The notes: generated by a model not told the origin, from the sequence alone. A stretch of 64,000 bases of DNA from Phascolarctos cinereus (GCF_002099425.1 NW_018344068.1:4073501-4137500), one strand, 5' to 3'; shown: positions 1 through 9,870, counted from the stretch's first letter. A program made the numbers and translations.

Positions 1-253
1 AATGTTCAAAACTAAAAATAAATAAATAAATTATTAAAAAAGAAAGACATGCATGATCTTGTCACCACAGACAGAGGCTGTTACCTTCTGGTGGAATTAA
101 CTTTGTCACTTTCTTTCCTTAATCCTGGAATAGCATCTCCTTCCTAGAAGGAAAGAAAGGACTGTGTCCCTAGGGAACTTTTGTTTTTTGGGAAAACTTG
201 TGGATTGTTCTGACTATATAGTCACAGACTTAAGAACTGGAAGGGACCATAAT
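1..253. other. Mostly unassigned; MIR3-like head at right end
   Basis: An A-rich stretch (about 1-45) looks like a retroelement tail entering from the left. The last 35 bases (ACTGGAAGGGACC) match the head of a MIR3-like SINE read on the minus strand. Its other half resumes near 831, so the hAT and L1 pieces between were inserted into it. No gene is seen. Confidence 0.4.
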
Positions 254-261
254 GATCTCTT

Positions 262-485
262 CAGGGGGGGTTCGTGGTTTTTTTTTTTTTGTGCGTTGGG
301 CCTCCTTGGCACCCTGGTAAAGTCTAGGGCTACCTTTTCAGAAAAAGGTTTTTAAAAAAATATTCTCAACTGAAGAAAATGCTGAATTTCCGTTAGAGGT
401 CAGTAAAAATAAAGATATACTTTTCCCCATGCAAATTTACAGACTCCCTGAGATCTATGCAAGAACCCTAGGTTATGAACCTCCG
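262..485. mobile_element. hAT-Charlie-type MITE, 'caggggttcttaacc' family
   Basis: Carries the family body (CCTTGGCA-CCTGGTAAAG, then GAAAATGCTGAATTTC-GTTAGAGG, then CAGACTCCCTGAGATCTATGCA) and decayed TIRs. Flanks gatctctt (254-261) and gatctaat are a plausible 8-bp target duplication (6/8). It is non-autonomous, with no transposase coding left. Confidence 0.7.
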
Positions 486-830
486 ATCTAATTTAGTTAT
501 TCTGAGCAACACAATAATCCAAGACAATTCTGAAGGATTTATGGTGAAAAAATGCTGTCCTCCTCCAGAGAAAGAACTAATGGAGTCTGAATGCTGATCG
601 AAGCATACTTTTTTTTTTACTCTATTTTTCTTTTTGGCCTGTTTTCTTTTACAACATAGCTAATATGGAAATATGTTTTGCGTGGCTATATGTGCATAAT
701 CTATATCAAACTGCTTGCTTTCTCAAGGACTGAGGAGGAGAAGGAAGGAGGGAGAGAATTAGGCACCCAAACTTTTAAAAAGTAAATGTTAAAAATTGTT
801 TTACATGCAATTGGAAAAAAATATAAAAAA
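486..830 (+). mobile_element. L1 3' end, 5'-truncated
   Basis: Matches the marsupial L1 3' region recognisable elsewhere in this window on the opposite strand (31651-32180, 43163-43509). It shares AACACAATAATCCAAGAC, CCTCCAGAGAAAGAACTAATG, a T-rich block, TAATATGGAAATATGTTTT and an A-rich tail. No coding sequence remains. GATCT at both edges of the hAT+L1 composite suggests it was inserted into the surrounding MIR3-like SINE. Confidence 0.75.
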
Positions 831-935
831 GAACTTCTGATCTATTCTGGTTCCCTTTCTGTAGAAATGAGGAAACTAAGGCTCAGCATAAGAAAGTGAC
901 TTATTTAGGGTCACAGAGATATGTAATTTGTTTAC
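831..935 (-). mobile_element. MIR3-like SINE, distal half
   Basis: TAGAAATGAGGAAACTAAGGCTCAG followed by AGGGTCACAGAGATATGTAA is the reverse complement of the conserved MIR segment. Continues the SINE interrupted at about 254. Confidence 0.6.
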
Positions 936-1335
936 AAATCTTTGTGGTTGAAGTAGGTTTTCCCCCTTTTCTGAGTAAAACAGGCTTGCATGGACTCAAC
1001 CCCTCCCTCATTCTTCTTAGAGAAATAGGGGAAATAGCCCAGACATGGTGTTTCACATAACTTGAATACCTGTCCCAGAGGAAGGTAGAAAGGCAAATAG
1101 AAATAGGGTACAATGTTCTTCAGAAATCCAAATAAATAAAATAAAATAAAAAAGACTCAACAATTCCTGACTAGAATAGGAGATATATCATCTCTGTGAT
1201 TGGGGATAGGCAGGATTAACACAGCTCAAGCTGACCAGGATTAGGAAATAAAGAATGTGAAAATGCTCCTGAATTCATAGAAGGAAACATTTTGGGTACA
1301 GGGTGGAGAGACCGAGGGTCTGAGCAAACAGCAAG
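936..1335. other. No recognised feature
   Basis: Unique-looking sequence; short open frames here have no recognisable protein content. Confidence 0.5.
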
Positions 1336-1477
1336 TTTTTTTTTTTTAAATAGCAATCAGTGTTAAATGACTTGCCCAGAGTTTAACAGCTAATAGGTGT
1401 CTGAAGCCAGATTTGAACTGAGGTTCTCCTGCCTCTGGGGCCAGTGCTCTATCTACTGCATTACCTAGGCTGCCCCT
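1336..1477 (-). mobile_element. Short marsupial SINE
   Basis: The reverse-complement tail is the T-run at 1336-1347. The body reads back through a CCAGATTTGAACT B-box-like segment to the head CTAGGCTGCCCC at the right end. About 142 bp, near full length, diverged. Confidence 0.8.
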
Positions 1478-1521
1478 ATAGTAAATTTCAAAAGGACTGG
1501 TGGACAAAAGAAAGGGAAAGG

Positions 1522-1783
1522 AATAAACATTTATTGAGTGCCTACTACGTGGTAGGCACTGTGCTAAGCACTTAAAAAAAAACCTCAAACAAATATTGCC
1601 TAATTTGATCCTCAAAACAACCCTAAGAGGTAGTTACTATTATTATCCCCATTTATAACTGAGGAAAACAGAAGTGAAGTGACCTGTCCAGGGTCACACA
1701 GCTAGCGAGTGTCTCAGACCAGATTTGGGTTTAGGTCTTCCTGACTCCAGTCCCAGAGCTCTATGATCTGTGACCCAGCTACC
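1522..1783 (-). mobile_element. MIR/Ther-1 SINE, near full length
   Basis: Reads TTTATTGAGTGCCTACTA, AGGCACTGTGCTAAGCACTT, TTTGATCCTCA, CCCCATTTATAACTGAGGAAA, GGGTCACACAGCTAG and GTCTTCCTGACTCCAG in the order of a reverse-complement MIR. About 262 bp. Confidence 0.85.
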
Positions 1784-1898
1784 TCGAGCTAGGAATGAGC
1801 TGTAAGGCTGCCATCTGAGGTACCTATACAGTCATCTTACTGGTTTTTGCTACTGACCTAGACCAGAGATTCGCAAATGTTTGGTCTCAGGACTGTTT

Positions 1899-2122
1899 TT
1901 TCAGTTGTTTTTCAGCTGTGTCTGACTCTTCATGAGTTTGCTTGACATGTATGCTGGAGTGGTTTGCCATTTCCTTCTCCGGCTCATTTTACAGGTGAGG
2001 AAACTGAAGTAAATAGGGTTAATTGACTTGTCCAGAGTCACACAGCTGGTAAGGGTCTAAGGCTGGATTTTGAACTTTCTGACGTCAGGACAGGCACTCT
2101 GTCCACTGCGACACCTGACTAT
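1899..2122 (-). mobile_element. Long marsupial SINE
   Basis: Starts with the reverse-complement tail (GTGTCTGACTCTTCATGA), carries TGGAGTGGTTTGCCATTTCCTTCTCC and ends near the head side at CTCTGTCCACTGCGACACCTG. Inserted in the surrounding hAT. Confidence 0.85.
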
Positions 2123-2271
2123 GCTCTTCGAGATTACTGAGGACCTCAAAAATCTTTTATTTACGTAAATCAGAGTTATCAATATTTAGGTGCCTTAGTA
2201 CTATCACGCAAAGATTTCGGCCTTATGGACCCCATGAAAGGGTCTACCAAGGACTATCAGGTGTCCCTGGT

Positions 2272-2426
2272 GTGGGCAGCTGGGTGGCGCAGTGGATGGA
2301 GCACTGGCCCTGGATTCAGGAGGACCTGAGCTCAAATCTGGCCTCAGACACATAACACTTACTAGCTGTGTGACCTTGGGCAAGTCACTTAACCCCATTG
2401 CCCAACCAAAAAAAAAAAAAAGAAGG
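2272..2426 (+). mobile_element. Short marsupial SINE with target duplication
   Basis: Begins GTGGGCAGCTGGGTGGCGCAG, holds AGCTCAAATCTGGCCTCAGA, and ends in a run of about 15 A. CCCTGGT at 2265-2271 is repeated at 2427-2433. This is a retroposition signature inside the host hAT. Confidence 0.85.
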
Positions 2427-2734
2427 CCCTGGTCCACACCTGGAGAACCACTAATCTTAAAAGCTAACTAGCAACAATTCTTAGAGGTAAAAACAAGTGA
2501 GAAGGGCTCACATAATGTCAGAAGGAAAAGCTGAAACAATGAACAGAAGGCTGGAGATCTAGAGGAGTGAGGATTGAGGAAGAACAAATCCTGGCTTCCT
2601 CCTTGGAAGCCCCATCCAGGGTGGGACTGGGAGGCAGACTTTCCAGGTTTCTTGGTAGTAGTAGTAGTATAGTGGTGGTGGTATTGCTGGGGTGGTGGAA
2701 AGGACAAGTGGGTTCAGACTCAGACACTGTTCAA

Positions 2735-2930
2735 CAGAGATGTCAAACTTCATGCCCACTGCTAACACTCCCAAGTGGGGTCTGAACCAGATTAAAATGT
2801 AATTGGGACATGTTTAACAAGATAAATAAAAATACAATACAACATAGTTAATGTTGTGGTTTTCTAAGTCAACATATGGCCTGCAGGGATCCGTTGCTGT
2901 TTGATTTCTACCATATTGCTGTCTAAGTCT
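2735..2930. mobile_element. hAT MITE, 'gtcaaac' family
   Basis: Left end CAACAGAGATGTCAAACTTC; interior AACCAGATTAAAATGTAATTGGGA and AATAAAAATACAATACAACATAG; then TATGGCCTGCAGGGATCC. This matches a marsupial hAT-like interspersed repeat I recognise. Right end approximate. Confidence 0.55.
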
Positions 2931-2996
2931 TTTTTCATGTAAAACATTTGCTATGCCTTTTCTCAGAAGCTTTATGGGTTCTTATAAGGAAAACTC

Positions 2997-3176
2997 CAGA
3001 ATAAGGGTTCTTACCTTGGAGTCTAGGAACTTGTTTTTAAAAATATTTTGATAACTTTCAATTTAATTAATTTCCTTTGTAATACTCCATATTTTATGCA
3101 TTTAAAATATTATTCTGAGAAAGGTACGTAGACTACCAAAGAGGTCCATAACACAGTAAAGATTAAGAATCTCTAC
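2997..3176. mobile_element. hAT-Charlie-type MITE
   Basis: Left AGGGTTCTTACCTTGGAGTC, interior TTTGTAATACTCCATATTTTATGCA and ATTATTCTGAGAAAG, right GGTCCATAACACAG-AAAGATTAAGAATCTCT. Same family as 4018-4211 in the same orientation. Confidence 0.7.
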
Positions 3177-3589
3177 CCTAGATATTAAAATTCTCAGGTT
3201 TCATCTGGGTTTGAAGGAAATGAGTCAGGCAAGTAAGAGGTCACAGGGACTGTCTGCATTATCCGGGATTTTCTCACCCAAGTGCTGTAGGCAGTACATG
3301 GGAGAGCTGGGACCCCAACCTGAGTCCCCTGACTTCAAATCCAGTGATCATTCTGCCCTGTCTCAAGTGTCATAGAAAGAAGCTACGAATCACCCTGAGT
3401 GGCAGGACTGCCTTGGATTTCACTCTGTGGAACATAAGTGGGCACCCAGCATACATGGCCCGGAGGCTTTGGATCCAAGCCCTTTGACCAGCAGCCCTGC
3501 TGTGCCTCGTTCTTTAATCACTTTCAGCATCAGATTAATCTCATCCACCAACTAATGAAAAATAGCAATGGACACTCATAGAGCATATT

Positions 3590-3760
3590 CTCATTTGAGT
3601 CCTGCAACAACATGAGGCAAGTACTATAGGTACATTTTTCAGATGAAGTTGTGTGATTTATTCACAATAACATAGCCAGGAAGTGTTGGAGTCAGGATTT
3701 GAATCCAGGTCTTCCCAACTCCAGATTCAGTACTCTAATAGAGTATGATGCCTTTCATGA
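3590..3760 (-). mobile_element. MIR SINE fragment
   Basis: TCTCATTTGAGTCCTGCAACAACATGAGG, TTTTTCAGATGAAGTTG and GGATTTGAATCCAGGTCTTCCCAACTCCAG follow the reverse-complement MIR order. A weaker MIR-like scrap lies at about 3285-3380. 3390-3560 between them is unassigned. Confidence 0.65.
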
Positions 3761-3861
3761 CTTCAGGCAGGTACCTCTGGCTTTAGTCTTGGTCCCTCTG
3801 CCCCTTTTGAAATAGGAATTATAAGTGTCAAGGTCCTAGAATTCAGTCCTGTAATTCAGAG

Positions 3862-4012
3862 GTTTTTTTTTTTTTAGGCAATTGGGGTTAAGTGACCTGC
3901 CCAGGGTCATACAGCTAATAAATGTCAAGTGTTTGGTCTGAGGCCAGATTTGAACTCAGGTCCTCCTGACTCCAGGGCCGGTGCTCTATCCACTGCATCA
4001 CCTAGCTGCCTC
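3862..4012 (-). mobile_element. Short marsupial SINE with 10-bp target duplication
   Basis: T-run tail, GGCAATTGGGGTTAAGTGAC, and right-end head CACCTAGCTGCCTC. TAATTCAGAG flanks it at 3852-3861 and 4013-4022. The right copy overlaps the CAG end of the adjacent hAT, so the SINE landed on the left edge of that older element. Confidence 0.9.
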
Positions 4013-4017
4013 TAATT

Positions 4018-4211
4018 CAGAGATTCTCAAACTAGGATCTCTGAACTTGTTTAAAATTTTTTTTTATAATTATATTTCAATATAATTGGTTTCATTTTAA
4101 TCCTATGTATTTTATTTTATTCACTTAAATGCATTACTCTAAGAAGGGAACCACAGGCTTCATCAGACAGCTGAAGGGGTCTATGACACAGAAAAGGTTA
4201 AGAATTCCTGC
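4018..4211. mobile_element. hAT-Charlie-type MITE
   Basis: CAGAGATTCTCAAACTAGG at the left, ATTTCAATATAATTGGTTTCATTTTAATCC inside, GGGGTCTATGACACAGAAAAGGTTAAGAATTCCTG at the right. No transposase remnant. Confidence 0.8.
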
Positions 4212-5192
4212 CTTAGGCCACAAGGGTGACCCTGCTGAAGAGGGTCTGTGACCTTCTCTATCTCTGCCCTAGCTACCTCATCCATGTCCGATGAACCTAG
4301 GCTTTCTAAGAGGAACAAGAAGAAAGAGAAGAATCCACTGATCCGTAAGCTGGGCCTGTGAAAAGGAGAAGGAAAGCCAGGTAGGATGATCTTTAATTGT
4401 TCAGAGGATCATTTTCATTTGTTACTGTATAATTCAACAGGTGTTACATCAGCTCTTGAACGTTGGAGATCAAAGCAGCCTTGCTGGCTGACTCAGCTAA
4501 ATACACATTCTTTACTTGTTCCAACTCACTGAACCAATCATGCGTGTTGAATGCTCAGAGCCCCAGCTAGCCAGCGGTAACATCATAGACCTTCTACAGA
4601 AAGGAGGGTCACCAGGAGAGGAGAGGTCTGGAGAGAAGGGTGCCAAGGAAGAAGGAGCTTTCACCAAGGGAACTTTAGGCTATCTTGAGACCTGGTCAAA
4701 GAGAGACATTATTAAAAACAAAACAAAACATAAGCAACTCACATCTCTTTCTTTCCCCAAACAAATCTGCCTACCAGAGGATCCAAAACGCTTACCAAAT
4801 GCTCATTGACTGACTGAACTGGCGTCTTCTCCCATCATGGTGCCTTCAATGGCACTCAGACTTCATCTTCCTTCTACCTGCCTCTTTGAGAGAGTGGTGC
4901 TGACATTCCTTGGGTGGCGTGGCAGCCCTGCTCCCATGTCACCTATAGATAGGAGCAACTACTTAGAGGATCCTCAGATGGTTGAGGCCGTATTACAGGC
5001 AACTCTTGCTCATCTGTGTGGCTGGTTACTGGCAAGAACTAGACTTACTGACATAGTGAGATGCCTGGTCTATCTTCCCCAACCCGGGCTACTCACAGGC
5101 CAACTTTCCAAGGCTGGCAAGGAGTCTCTGAGCTTGGTGCCCTGTGCCCCTATCGGGAACTGGTATAATCAGTGTGTATGTGAAGCAAAATT
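4212..5192. other. Repeat-poor block, no gene recognised
   Basis: Nearly 1 kb with no recognised repeat. Frames of 97 and 119 codons exist (4516-4809, 4837-5196). Neither has a recognisable domain, a splice-bounded exon structure or a plausible start context, so I do not call them genes. Confidence 0.45.
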
Positions 5193-5370
5193 TTAGGTCT
5201 AGAGCTAGAAGAGATCTCAGAGGATAGATAGTCCAACTTGCATGTTTTAGAGATAAGGAAACTAAAACCCAGGGAAGTTGAGATTTGCCTAGTTATACAA
5301 ATAGTGATGTGTTTTGAATCCATGCCCTTTGTCTCCAGGGCCATTGTTCTTTCTACTATGCCGTGCTGGA
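5193..5370 (-). mobile_element. MIR3-like SINE
   Basis: CTAGAGCTAGAAGAGATCTCAGAGG, AGATAAGGAAACTAAAACCCAGGG, GTTTTGAATCCATGCCCTTTGTC and CCATTGTTCTTTCTACTATGCC follow the MIR3-like order. Confidence 0.65.
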
Positions 5371-5379
5371 AGGAATGCC

Positions 5380-5648
5380 GGATGGGCAGTCAGAAGGCTT
5401 GAAATTCAAATTCTGGAGGTGGTACTCATTTCTTCCTCAATTTTGACTAAGTCACCTGTCTCTGCGTCTTGGTTTCCTTTTCTATGAAAGGAAAAATTTG
5501 GACTAAAGGATCTCTGCAGTGTCCTCCAGTTTCAAATCTTACGATTCTCTTGACCTGGATTCAAGTCTCAGTTCCATTACATGCTGTGTGAGCTTGTGTC
5601 ACTTCCCCACTCAGCCTTATTTACAAATATAAAAAGAAGTGATTAGAC
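5380..5648 (+). mobile_element. Two adjacent MIR-like SINE fragments
   Basis: First fragment: GTCACCTGTCTCTGCGTCTTGGTTTCC through GGACTAAAGGATCTCTGCAG. Second fragment: GACCTGGATTCAAGTCTCAG, TGCTGTGTGAGCTTGTGTCAC. Both sense orientation. Confidence 0.55.
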
Positions 5649-5656
5649 TTGAATCA

Positions 5657-6413
5657 CAGTTCTCAAAGTGTGGAGGTCCCTAGTATTCTTTTTTTTTTTT
5701 GCACCTTTTTGATAAGGCAATCAAGGTTAAATGACTTGCCCAGGGTCACACAACTAGTAAGTGTCATGTGTCTGAGGCCAGATTTGAACTCAGATCCTCC
5801 TGACTCCAAGGTCAGAGCTCTATCCACTGAACCACCTAGCTGCCCCCATCCCCAGTACTCTTTCAAGGGTCTACAAAGTCAAAACTATTTTCATAATAAT
5901 ACCAAGACATTATTTGTCTATTAAAATACCCTTCCCTTTTCCTCCTACCTATTTGTATAGGGCTGGATTTTCTGCGTATATTTTAACCAAAACACCATAT
6001 TGCAACAGAAGCATATGTGAGAATCCAACTGTCTTCTATTAAGCCAGATATTAGAGATTTGCAAAAATGTGTAAAACAATGCTACTTTTCTCACTAAATT
6101 TTTTGTTAAGAAAACATAATTTTTAAAATAAAAATGTGTTACTTATATTAACATGTTACTTGTATTAACATTAATAATGGGTTTGTTATTATTTTAAATG
6201 AATTAACAAGTAAATATTTTAAAATTTTAATGTAATTTAATATTTAAATTTTTTCTTTTAAAATTTTACTTAAATGTTTTTATTTTTTAAAATTTCTAAT
6301 ATGGTAAAAGATTGATAGATATAACACAACAAACAAAAGCTCTTTCGGGTACCTTCAATAAGATTTAAGAGCGTAAAGGGGTCCTGAGACCAAAAAGTTT
6401 TTGAGAACCACTG
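5657..6413 (+). mobile_element. Internally deleted hAT-Charlie with transposase C-terminal remnant
   Basis: Left end CAG-TTCTCAAAGTGTGG and right end TTTTGAGAACCACTG form the TIRs. Starting near 5925, the plus strand reads P-F-P-F-P-P-T-Y-L-Y-R-A-G-F-S-A-Y followed by T-K-T-P-Y-C-N-R. This resembles the hAT dimerisation-domain core (PFPTTYLCEAGFS / TKYRNRL) of hAT transposases and domesticated ZBED-type genes. A stop follows soon after, so it is a fossil. Most of the transposase is missing between about 5916 and 5925. A short SINE interrupts it at 5692-5853. Confidence 0.75.
5692..5853 (-). mobile_element. Short marsupial SINE with target duplication
   Basis: T-run at the left, GACTTGCCCAGGGTCACACAAC, head CACCTAGCTGCCCCC at the right. 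AGTATTCTTT (5682-5691) and AGTACTCTTT (5854-5863) flank it, 9/10 identical. Confidence 0.9.
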
Positions 6414-6756
6414 GGCCTTCAGTTAGAACTGCTGAAGATCTAAGGGCCTTACTGAGTTTAATATTCTATGATCTGAGCTGGAGTGTGGAAGCTCCGGACT
6501 AAGAAGTCAAGACTTTATTCAGCATCCCAGAAATAAAAATACAGAATGTGGTAACTGGAAAAGATCTCTCTACCTGTCCTGGAAGGTCCTATCTGTATCT
6601 GAACAATCATTGTCTCTTATGACTCTGTTACTCCGTAATGGCACCCAGCTTTGAGGTGGAGCCTAAATATAACTTTTGTTACAATGGTATCGTGTCTCCA
6701 TGCTGATCTTTTAATCTGTTTTCTGAATTGACTTTATTTTCTCTTTCTGATTAGGT
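6414..6756. other. Mostly unassigned
   Basis: A MIR3-like tail scrap (AATATTCTATGATCTGAG) lies at the left. The rest has no recognised repeat or gene. Confidence 0.45.
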
Positions 6757-6988
6757 CAAGGATTCTTAACCTAGGATTCCCAGGATTCATGGATAGATTT
6801 CAGGGGGTCTTTGAATTTGGGTGGGAAAAAAAAATTACATCTTTATTTGCACTAACCTCTAACTGAAATATAGCATTTTAAAATCCAAATATGAATTAAA
6901 ACATTATTCTGAGATGGAACCCTATTTCATAGAGTTTAACAGACTGCCAAATGCATGTATACAACAAAGAGTGAAGACTCTCTGGTCT
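6757..6988. mobile_element. hAT-Charlie-type MITE
   Basis: AAGGATTCTTAACCTAGGATTCCCAGG, AAATTACATCTTTATTTGCACTAACCTCTAACTG, ATTATTCTGAGATGGAACCC; right end GTGAAGACTCTCTG. Same family and orientation as 41741-41967, but without a clear target duplication. Confidence 0.7.
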
Positions 6989-7095
6989 GTATACACCTTC
7001 ATGGCGACAAAGTTTTTGTTTCCTCACCTCTCTGCCTTCACCCAAATCTTCTCCACTGTGTTTCAGCACCCTGGTTCCTGGATTTATTTTGTTAT

Positions 7096-7249
7096 TATTA
7101 TTGTTGTCATTGTTTGGTCAGTTGGTCATGTCCTATTCTACCTGACCCATTGGACTTTGTCCGTCGGATTTTCTTGGCAAAGATGTTGGAGTGGTTTGCC
7201 ATTTCCTTCTCTAGTGCGCCCCCATTTTACAGATAAGGAATTGGATTTA
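7096..7249 (-). mobile_element. Long SINE, truncated
   Basis: Tail side GTTGTCATTGTTTGGTCAGTTG, then GTCATGTCCTATTCTACCTGACCC and TTGGAGTGGTTTGCCATTTCC. Ends after CATTTTACAGATAAGG, so the head half is missing. Inferred frames here are SINE shadows. Confidence 0.75.
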
Positions 7250-7489
7250 TACACGTGACTATATTTTCTCAATAATTGCCTTCCTTTATACTTAACCTCT
7301 TCCTTTTCAATAAGATTTATATACCCTTCTAGAATCATATTCTAGTGTCATCAGGGGCTCAAGGTTTGTTTCCGTAAGACTGTCCTTGTCAGTGGAGACT
7401 AATTTGAGCCCAGACCCACCACCAGCTCCCTCACCCTGTGGGGATTCCTTCTACCATTGCATATTAGCGACTCCTTGGTGATTTCTGAA

Positions 7490-7605
7490 GTCTAAGAAAG
7501 TTGCTTGGGACCCTGGAGAGTTAAGTAACTTAGCCAGGGCTGCACAACTGCTAAGCATCAGGGGCATGATTTGAATCCAGGTTTTCTCTGGGTTTAACCT
7601 GGTAC
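7490..7605 (-). mobile_element. MIR-like SINE fragment
   Basis: AGAGTTAAGTAACTTAGCCAGGGCTGCACAACTGC then CATGATTTGAATCCAGGTTTTC match a reverse-complement MIR core. Confidence 0.6.
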
Positions 7606-7639
7606 AGAGAGGGAAGAATTCTGAATTCTCCAAGGGACA

Positions 7640-7825
7640 AATTACTGGCTGTGTTGACTATGGGTCAGTAACTTCATCTTTGAGCCTCAGTTTCTTCATC
7701 TGTAAAAACAGAGATAATGTCTACAATACTAAATGGGCAGGGTTGCTATAAGGTTCAAGTAACATAATCTATATTAAGTGCCTTACAAATCTTAATGGGC
7801 TACTTGTAAATGTATGCTAGTGTTA
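7640..7825 (+). mobile_element. MIR SINE
   Basis: TGAGCCTCAGTTTCTTCATCTGTAAAAAC, GGGTTGCTATAAGGTTCAAGTAA and TTAAGTGCCTTACAAATCTTAA follow sense MIR order. 7835-7930 holds another head fragment (GAGTCTAGAAGATCTTGGTTTGAG). Confidence 0.7.
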
Positions 7826-8113
7826 ATATGGCAGGTGGCATATGGTGAATTGAGAGCTGACCTCAGAGTCTAGAAGATCTTGGTTTGAGATATGCCTCTG
7901 ATATTAATCAGATTAATTCAGATTAATCAGAGGCCAGTGATCATTTACATCTATAAGAAGGCATGATATGGATCATGAGACAACTTGACTCTTTCTCTAA
8001 GCTTGATGAAATTAGGAAAAGCCCAATGCTGGATCAGTGCCTTTTTCTCTCTCTTTTTAAATTTGATCTAGACTGTTGCTGTTCAGGAACTCTGTTGTAA
8101 TATAGTCATAGAC

Positions 8114-8218
8114 CAGGAGTGGGGAGCCTGCAGCCTTGAGGCCATGTGTAGCCCTCTAGATCCTCAAGTGCAGCCCTTTGACTGTATCCAAACTTCACAG
8201 AACAAATCTTTGTTCTGT
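8114..8218. mobile_element. hAT MITE fragment, 'caggggtggggaacctg' family
   Basis: CAGGAGTGGGGAGCCTGCAGCC, GTAGCCCTCTAG and AATCTTTGTTCTG match 36307-36489 and 43888-44052. Truncated at the right where L2 sequence resumes. Confidence 0.75.
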
Positions 8219-8411
8219 TCAACATATAGTAAACAATTATGCATAAACCAGATATGTTCAGGAAGAACTGAAGATAATCAACAGAGGGAAAGCACTAGAA
8301 TTAAGGCGGACTGGGAAAGGTGGAATTTTAGCTAGAATTTGAGGGAAGTCAGGAGGCAGAGATGAAGGGGCAGAATTCCTAGTTGTGGGGAAGGGGGACA
8401 GGCGACAGGAC
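8219..8411 (-). mobile_element. L2 LINE fragment
   Basis: GATAATCAACAGAGGGAAAGCACTAGAATTAAGG and AAGGTGGAATTTTAGCTAGAATTTGAGG match the L2 segment at 59166-59260 in the same antisense sense. Confidence 0.75.
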
Positions 8412-8459
8412 GGCCAGTGAATTGTATATCAGAGGGGCCAGTGAATTGTATATCAGAGG
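8412..8459 (+). repeat. 24-bp exact tandem duplication
   Basis: GGCCAGTGAATTGTATATCA-GAGG occurs at 8412-8435 and again, identical, at 8436-8459, inside or at the edge of the L2 fragment. Confidence 0.9.
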
Positions 8460-8644
8460 CTGCAGTGCCAACCCAAGTCTTCCTGGCATTGAGGCTGGCC
8501 TACTATCCTTTCTTACCCAGAGCAATATAGTTCTCAGCAGGGAAATGCCAGCTTTGGCACTGATTTGTTATGCAATGTTAAGTAAATTACTCTCCATCTG
8601 CAGGCCTCAGTTTCCTACTTTGTAATGAGGAAATTGGTCTAGAT

Positions 8645-9026
8645 TAGGATTTTTTTTTTCTTAAGACTGGATCCTGGGGCAGCTAGATGGTACAGTGGAT
8701 AGAGCACTGGCCCTGAAGTCAGGAGGACCGGAGTTCAAATCTGTCCTCAGACCAAACACTTGACACTTAGCAGCTGTGTGACCCTGGGCAAGTCACTTAA
8801 TCCCAATTGCCTTAAAAAAAAAAAGGATCCCTTTGGCAACCTGGTGAAGCCTATGGATCTCTTCTTGGAGTGGTATTTTTAAATAATTTAAAGAAATGCT
8901 AATTTTCAGTTAGAGGCTAGTGAAAATAGAGATTAAGATTAATTTTTTTCCATCCAAGCTCACAGGCCTTCCCAGTCTATCCATAGATCCTCAAGGGGTC
9001 TATGGACTTTCGATTAAGAAACTCTG
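8645..9026. mobile_element. hAT-Charlie-type MITE split by a SINE
   Basis: Left TAGGATTTTTTT; body CCTTTGGCAACCTGGTGAAGCC, GAAATGCTAATTTTCAGTTAGAGG; right GATTAAGAAACTCTG. Flanks GTCTAGAT (8637-8644) and GACTAGAT (9027-9034) are a 7/8 target duplication. Confidence 0.85.
8675..8824 (+). mobile_element. Short marsupial SINE
   Basis: GGGGCAGCTAGATGGTACAG to an A-run. GGATCC flanks both sides (8669-8674, 8825-8830). Nested in the hAT, so it is the younger insertion. Confidence 0.85.
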
Positions 9027-9034
9027 GACTAGAT

Positions 9035-9445
9035 TGAACGCTAAGGTCTCTGTGAAGATTCTCAATGCTTTCTTCTCAACTTCAACCTGCTGGGAAAGGG
9101 TTAACCCCAAGACAGTTGTTGCATTAATCTATTAGTTCCTGGTGTTGGTTGGGACCCGGGTGCCAGCCTCCTTGCCCTCTTCCCAGCTGGGTTGTGTCAT
9201 GATACCAAGAAGCAAAAGGACCAATTAATAATCAAACAGAGCTTTCAGGAAAGCAGATAACTGGGCCTCTTCCCAGGCAGATTCCCCCAGTATGGAATAG
9301 AAGTTATGTAAATCAGGGGAGGGAGGAGGTCAGAGTTCAAACTCATTAGCACATTCTGAATGAGAGCTAATCACAAGGGAAGTACTGATGTCACAACCCC
9401 ACTCACACTGACTGCTTGTCATTTTTTTCTTTCCTATTACAAAAA

Positions 9446-9452
<7 letters not shown>
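9035..9452. other. Repeat-poor block
   Basis: No recognised repeat or gene. Contains CAATTAATAATC (homeodomain-like) near 9221 and a GTCATGATACC segment. No exon evidence. Confidence 0.4.

Positions 9453-9505
<53 letters not shown>
9453..9505 (+). repeat. (GT)n microsatellite
   Basis: About 26 uninterrupted GT units after an A10 run; likely length-polymorphic. Confidence 0.97.
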
Positions 9506-9507
<2 letters not shown>

Positions 9508-9793
9508 AAAACAAAAAGGTCTGAGGCACTCCAATACAGCATGTCACGACTGGTGACATCATTCACAATCCAGACCATTTCTGGCCTTGCTTTTTGTCTT
9601 TCTCTACTCCCAGAGCTGGGTTGCTGTGCAGGTGTGAAGAGGATAGATGCTCAATGTTCTGAAGAGAAGGAGGAGAAGGGAGAATATAGCAAAGCCAGGG
9701 ATGTTTTTTGCCTTAGCTTTTCTCATCCCTTCAGAGAATGTCAGAGCTGGGAGGGACCTGAGAGACCAGCAGCTGGTCCAGGGGTTCTTAATG

Positions 9794-9870
9794 CTTTTCT
9801 TTTCTTCTCTTTCTTCCTTCCCTTTCTCCCTCCCTCCTTTCTTCCTTTCTTTCCTTCTTTCTTTCTTTCT
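9794..9870 (+). repeat. Pyrimidine (TTTC/TTCC)n microsatellite
   Basis: Continuous C/T tract inside the hAT MITE, mixing TTTC and CTCC units. The long frames read through it are compositional artefacts. Confidence 0.95.

Larger units (their letters stand above)
1862..2455. mobile_element. hAT element interrupted by two SINEs
   Basis: Pieces at 1862-1898, 2123-2264 and about 2427-2455 join into one element: GGTCTCAGGACT, GAGGACCTCAAAAATCTTTTATTTA, then terminal GAGAACCACT. The TIR-like ends CAGAGATTCGCAAA and GGAGAACCACTA are typical of hAT-Charlie relatives. No clear target duplication. Boundaries are approximate. Confidence 0.6.

Noticed and set aside
4837-5196. 119-codon frame as a possible gene
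   Set aside because: No recognisable domain, no upstream promoter or splice signals that stand out; frame length is not exceptional for 64 kb.
8401-8430. ACGGCCAGTGAATTGTA resembles an M13/pUC cloning-site segment
   Set aside because: The match is about 17 bp only, flanks do not match vector, the segment is tandemly duplicated and lies within L2-type sequence, so coincidence is more likely than contamination.
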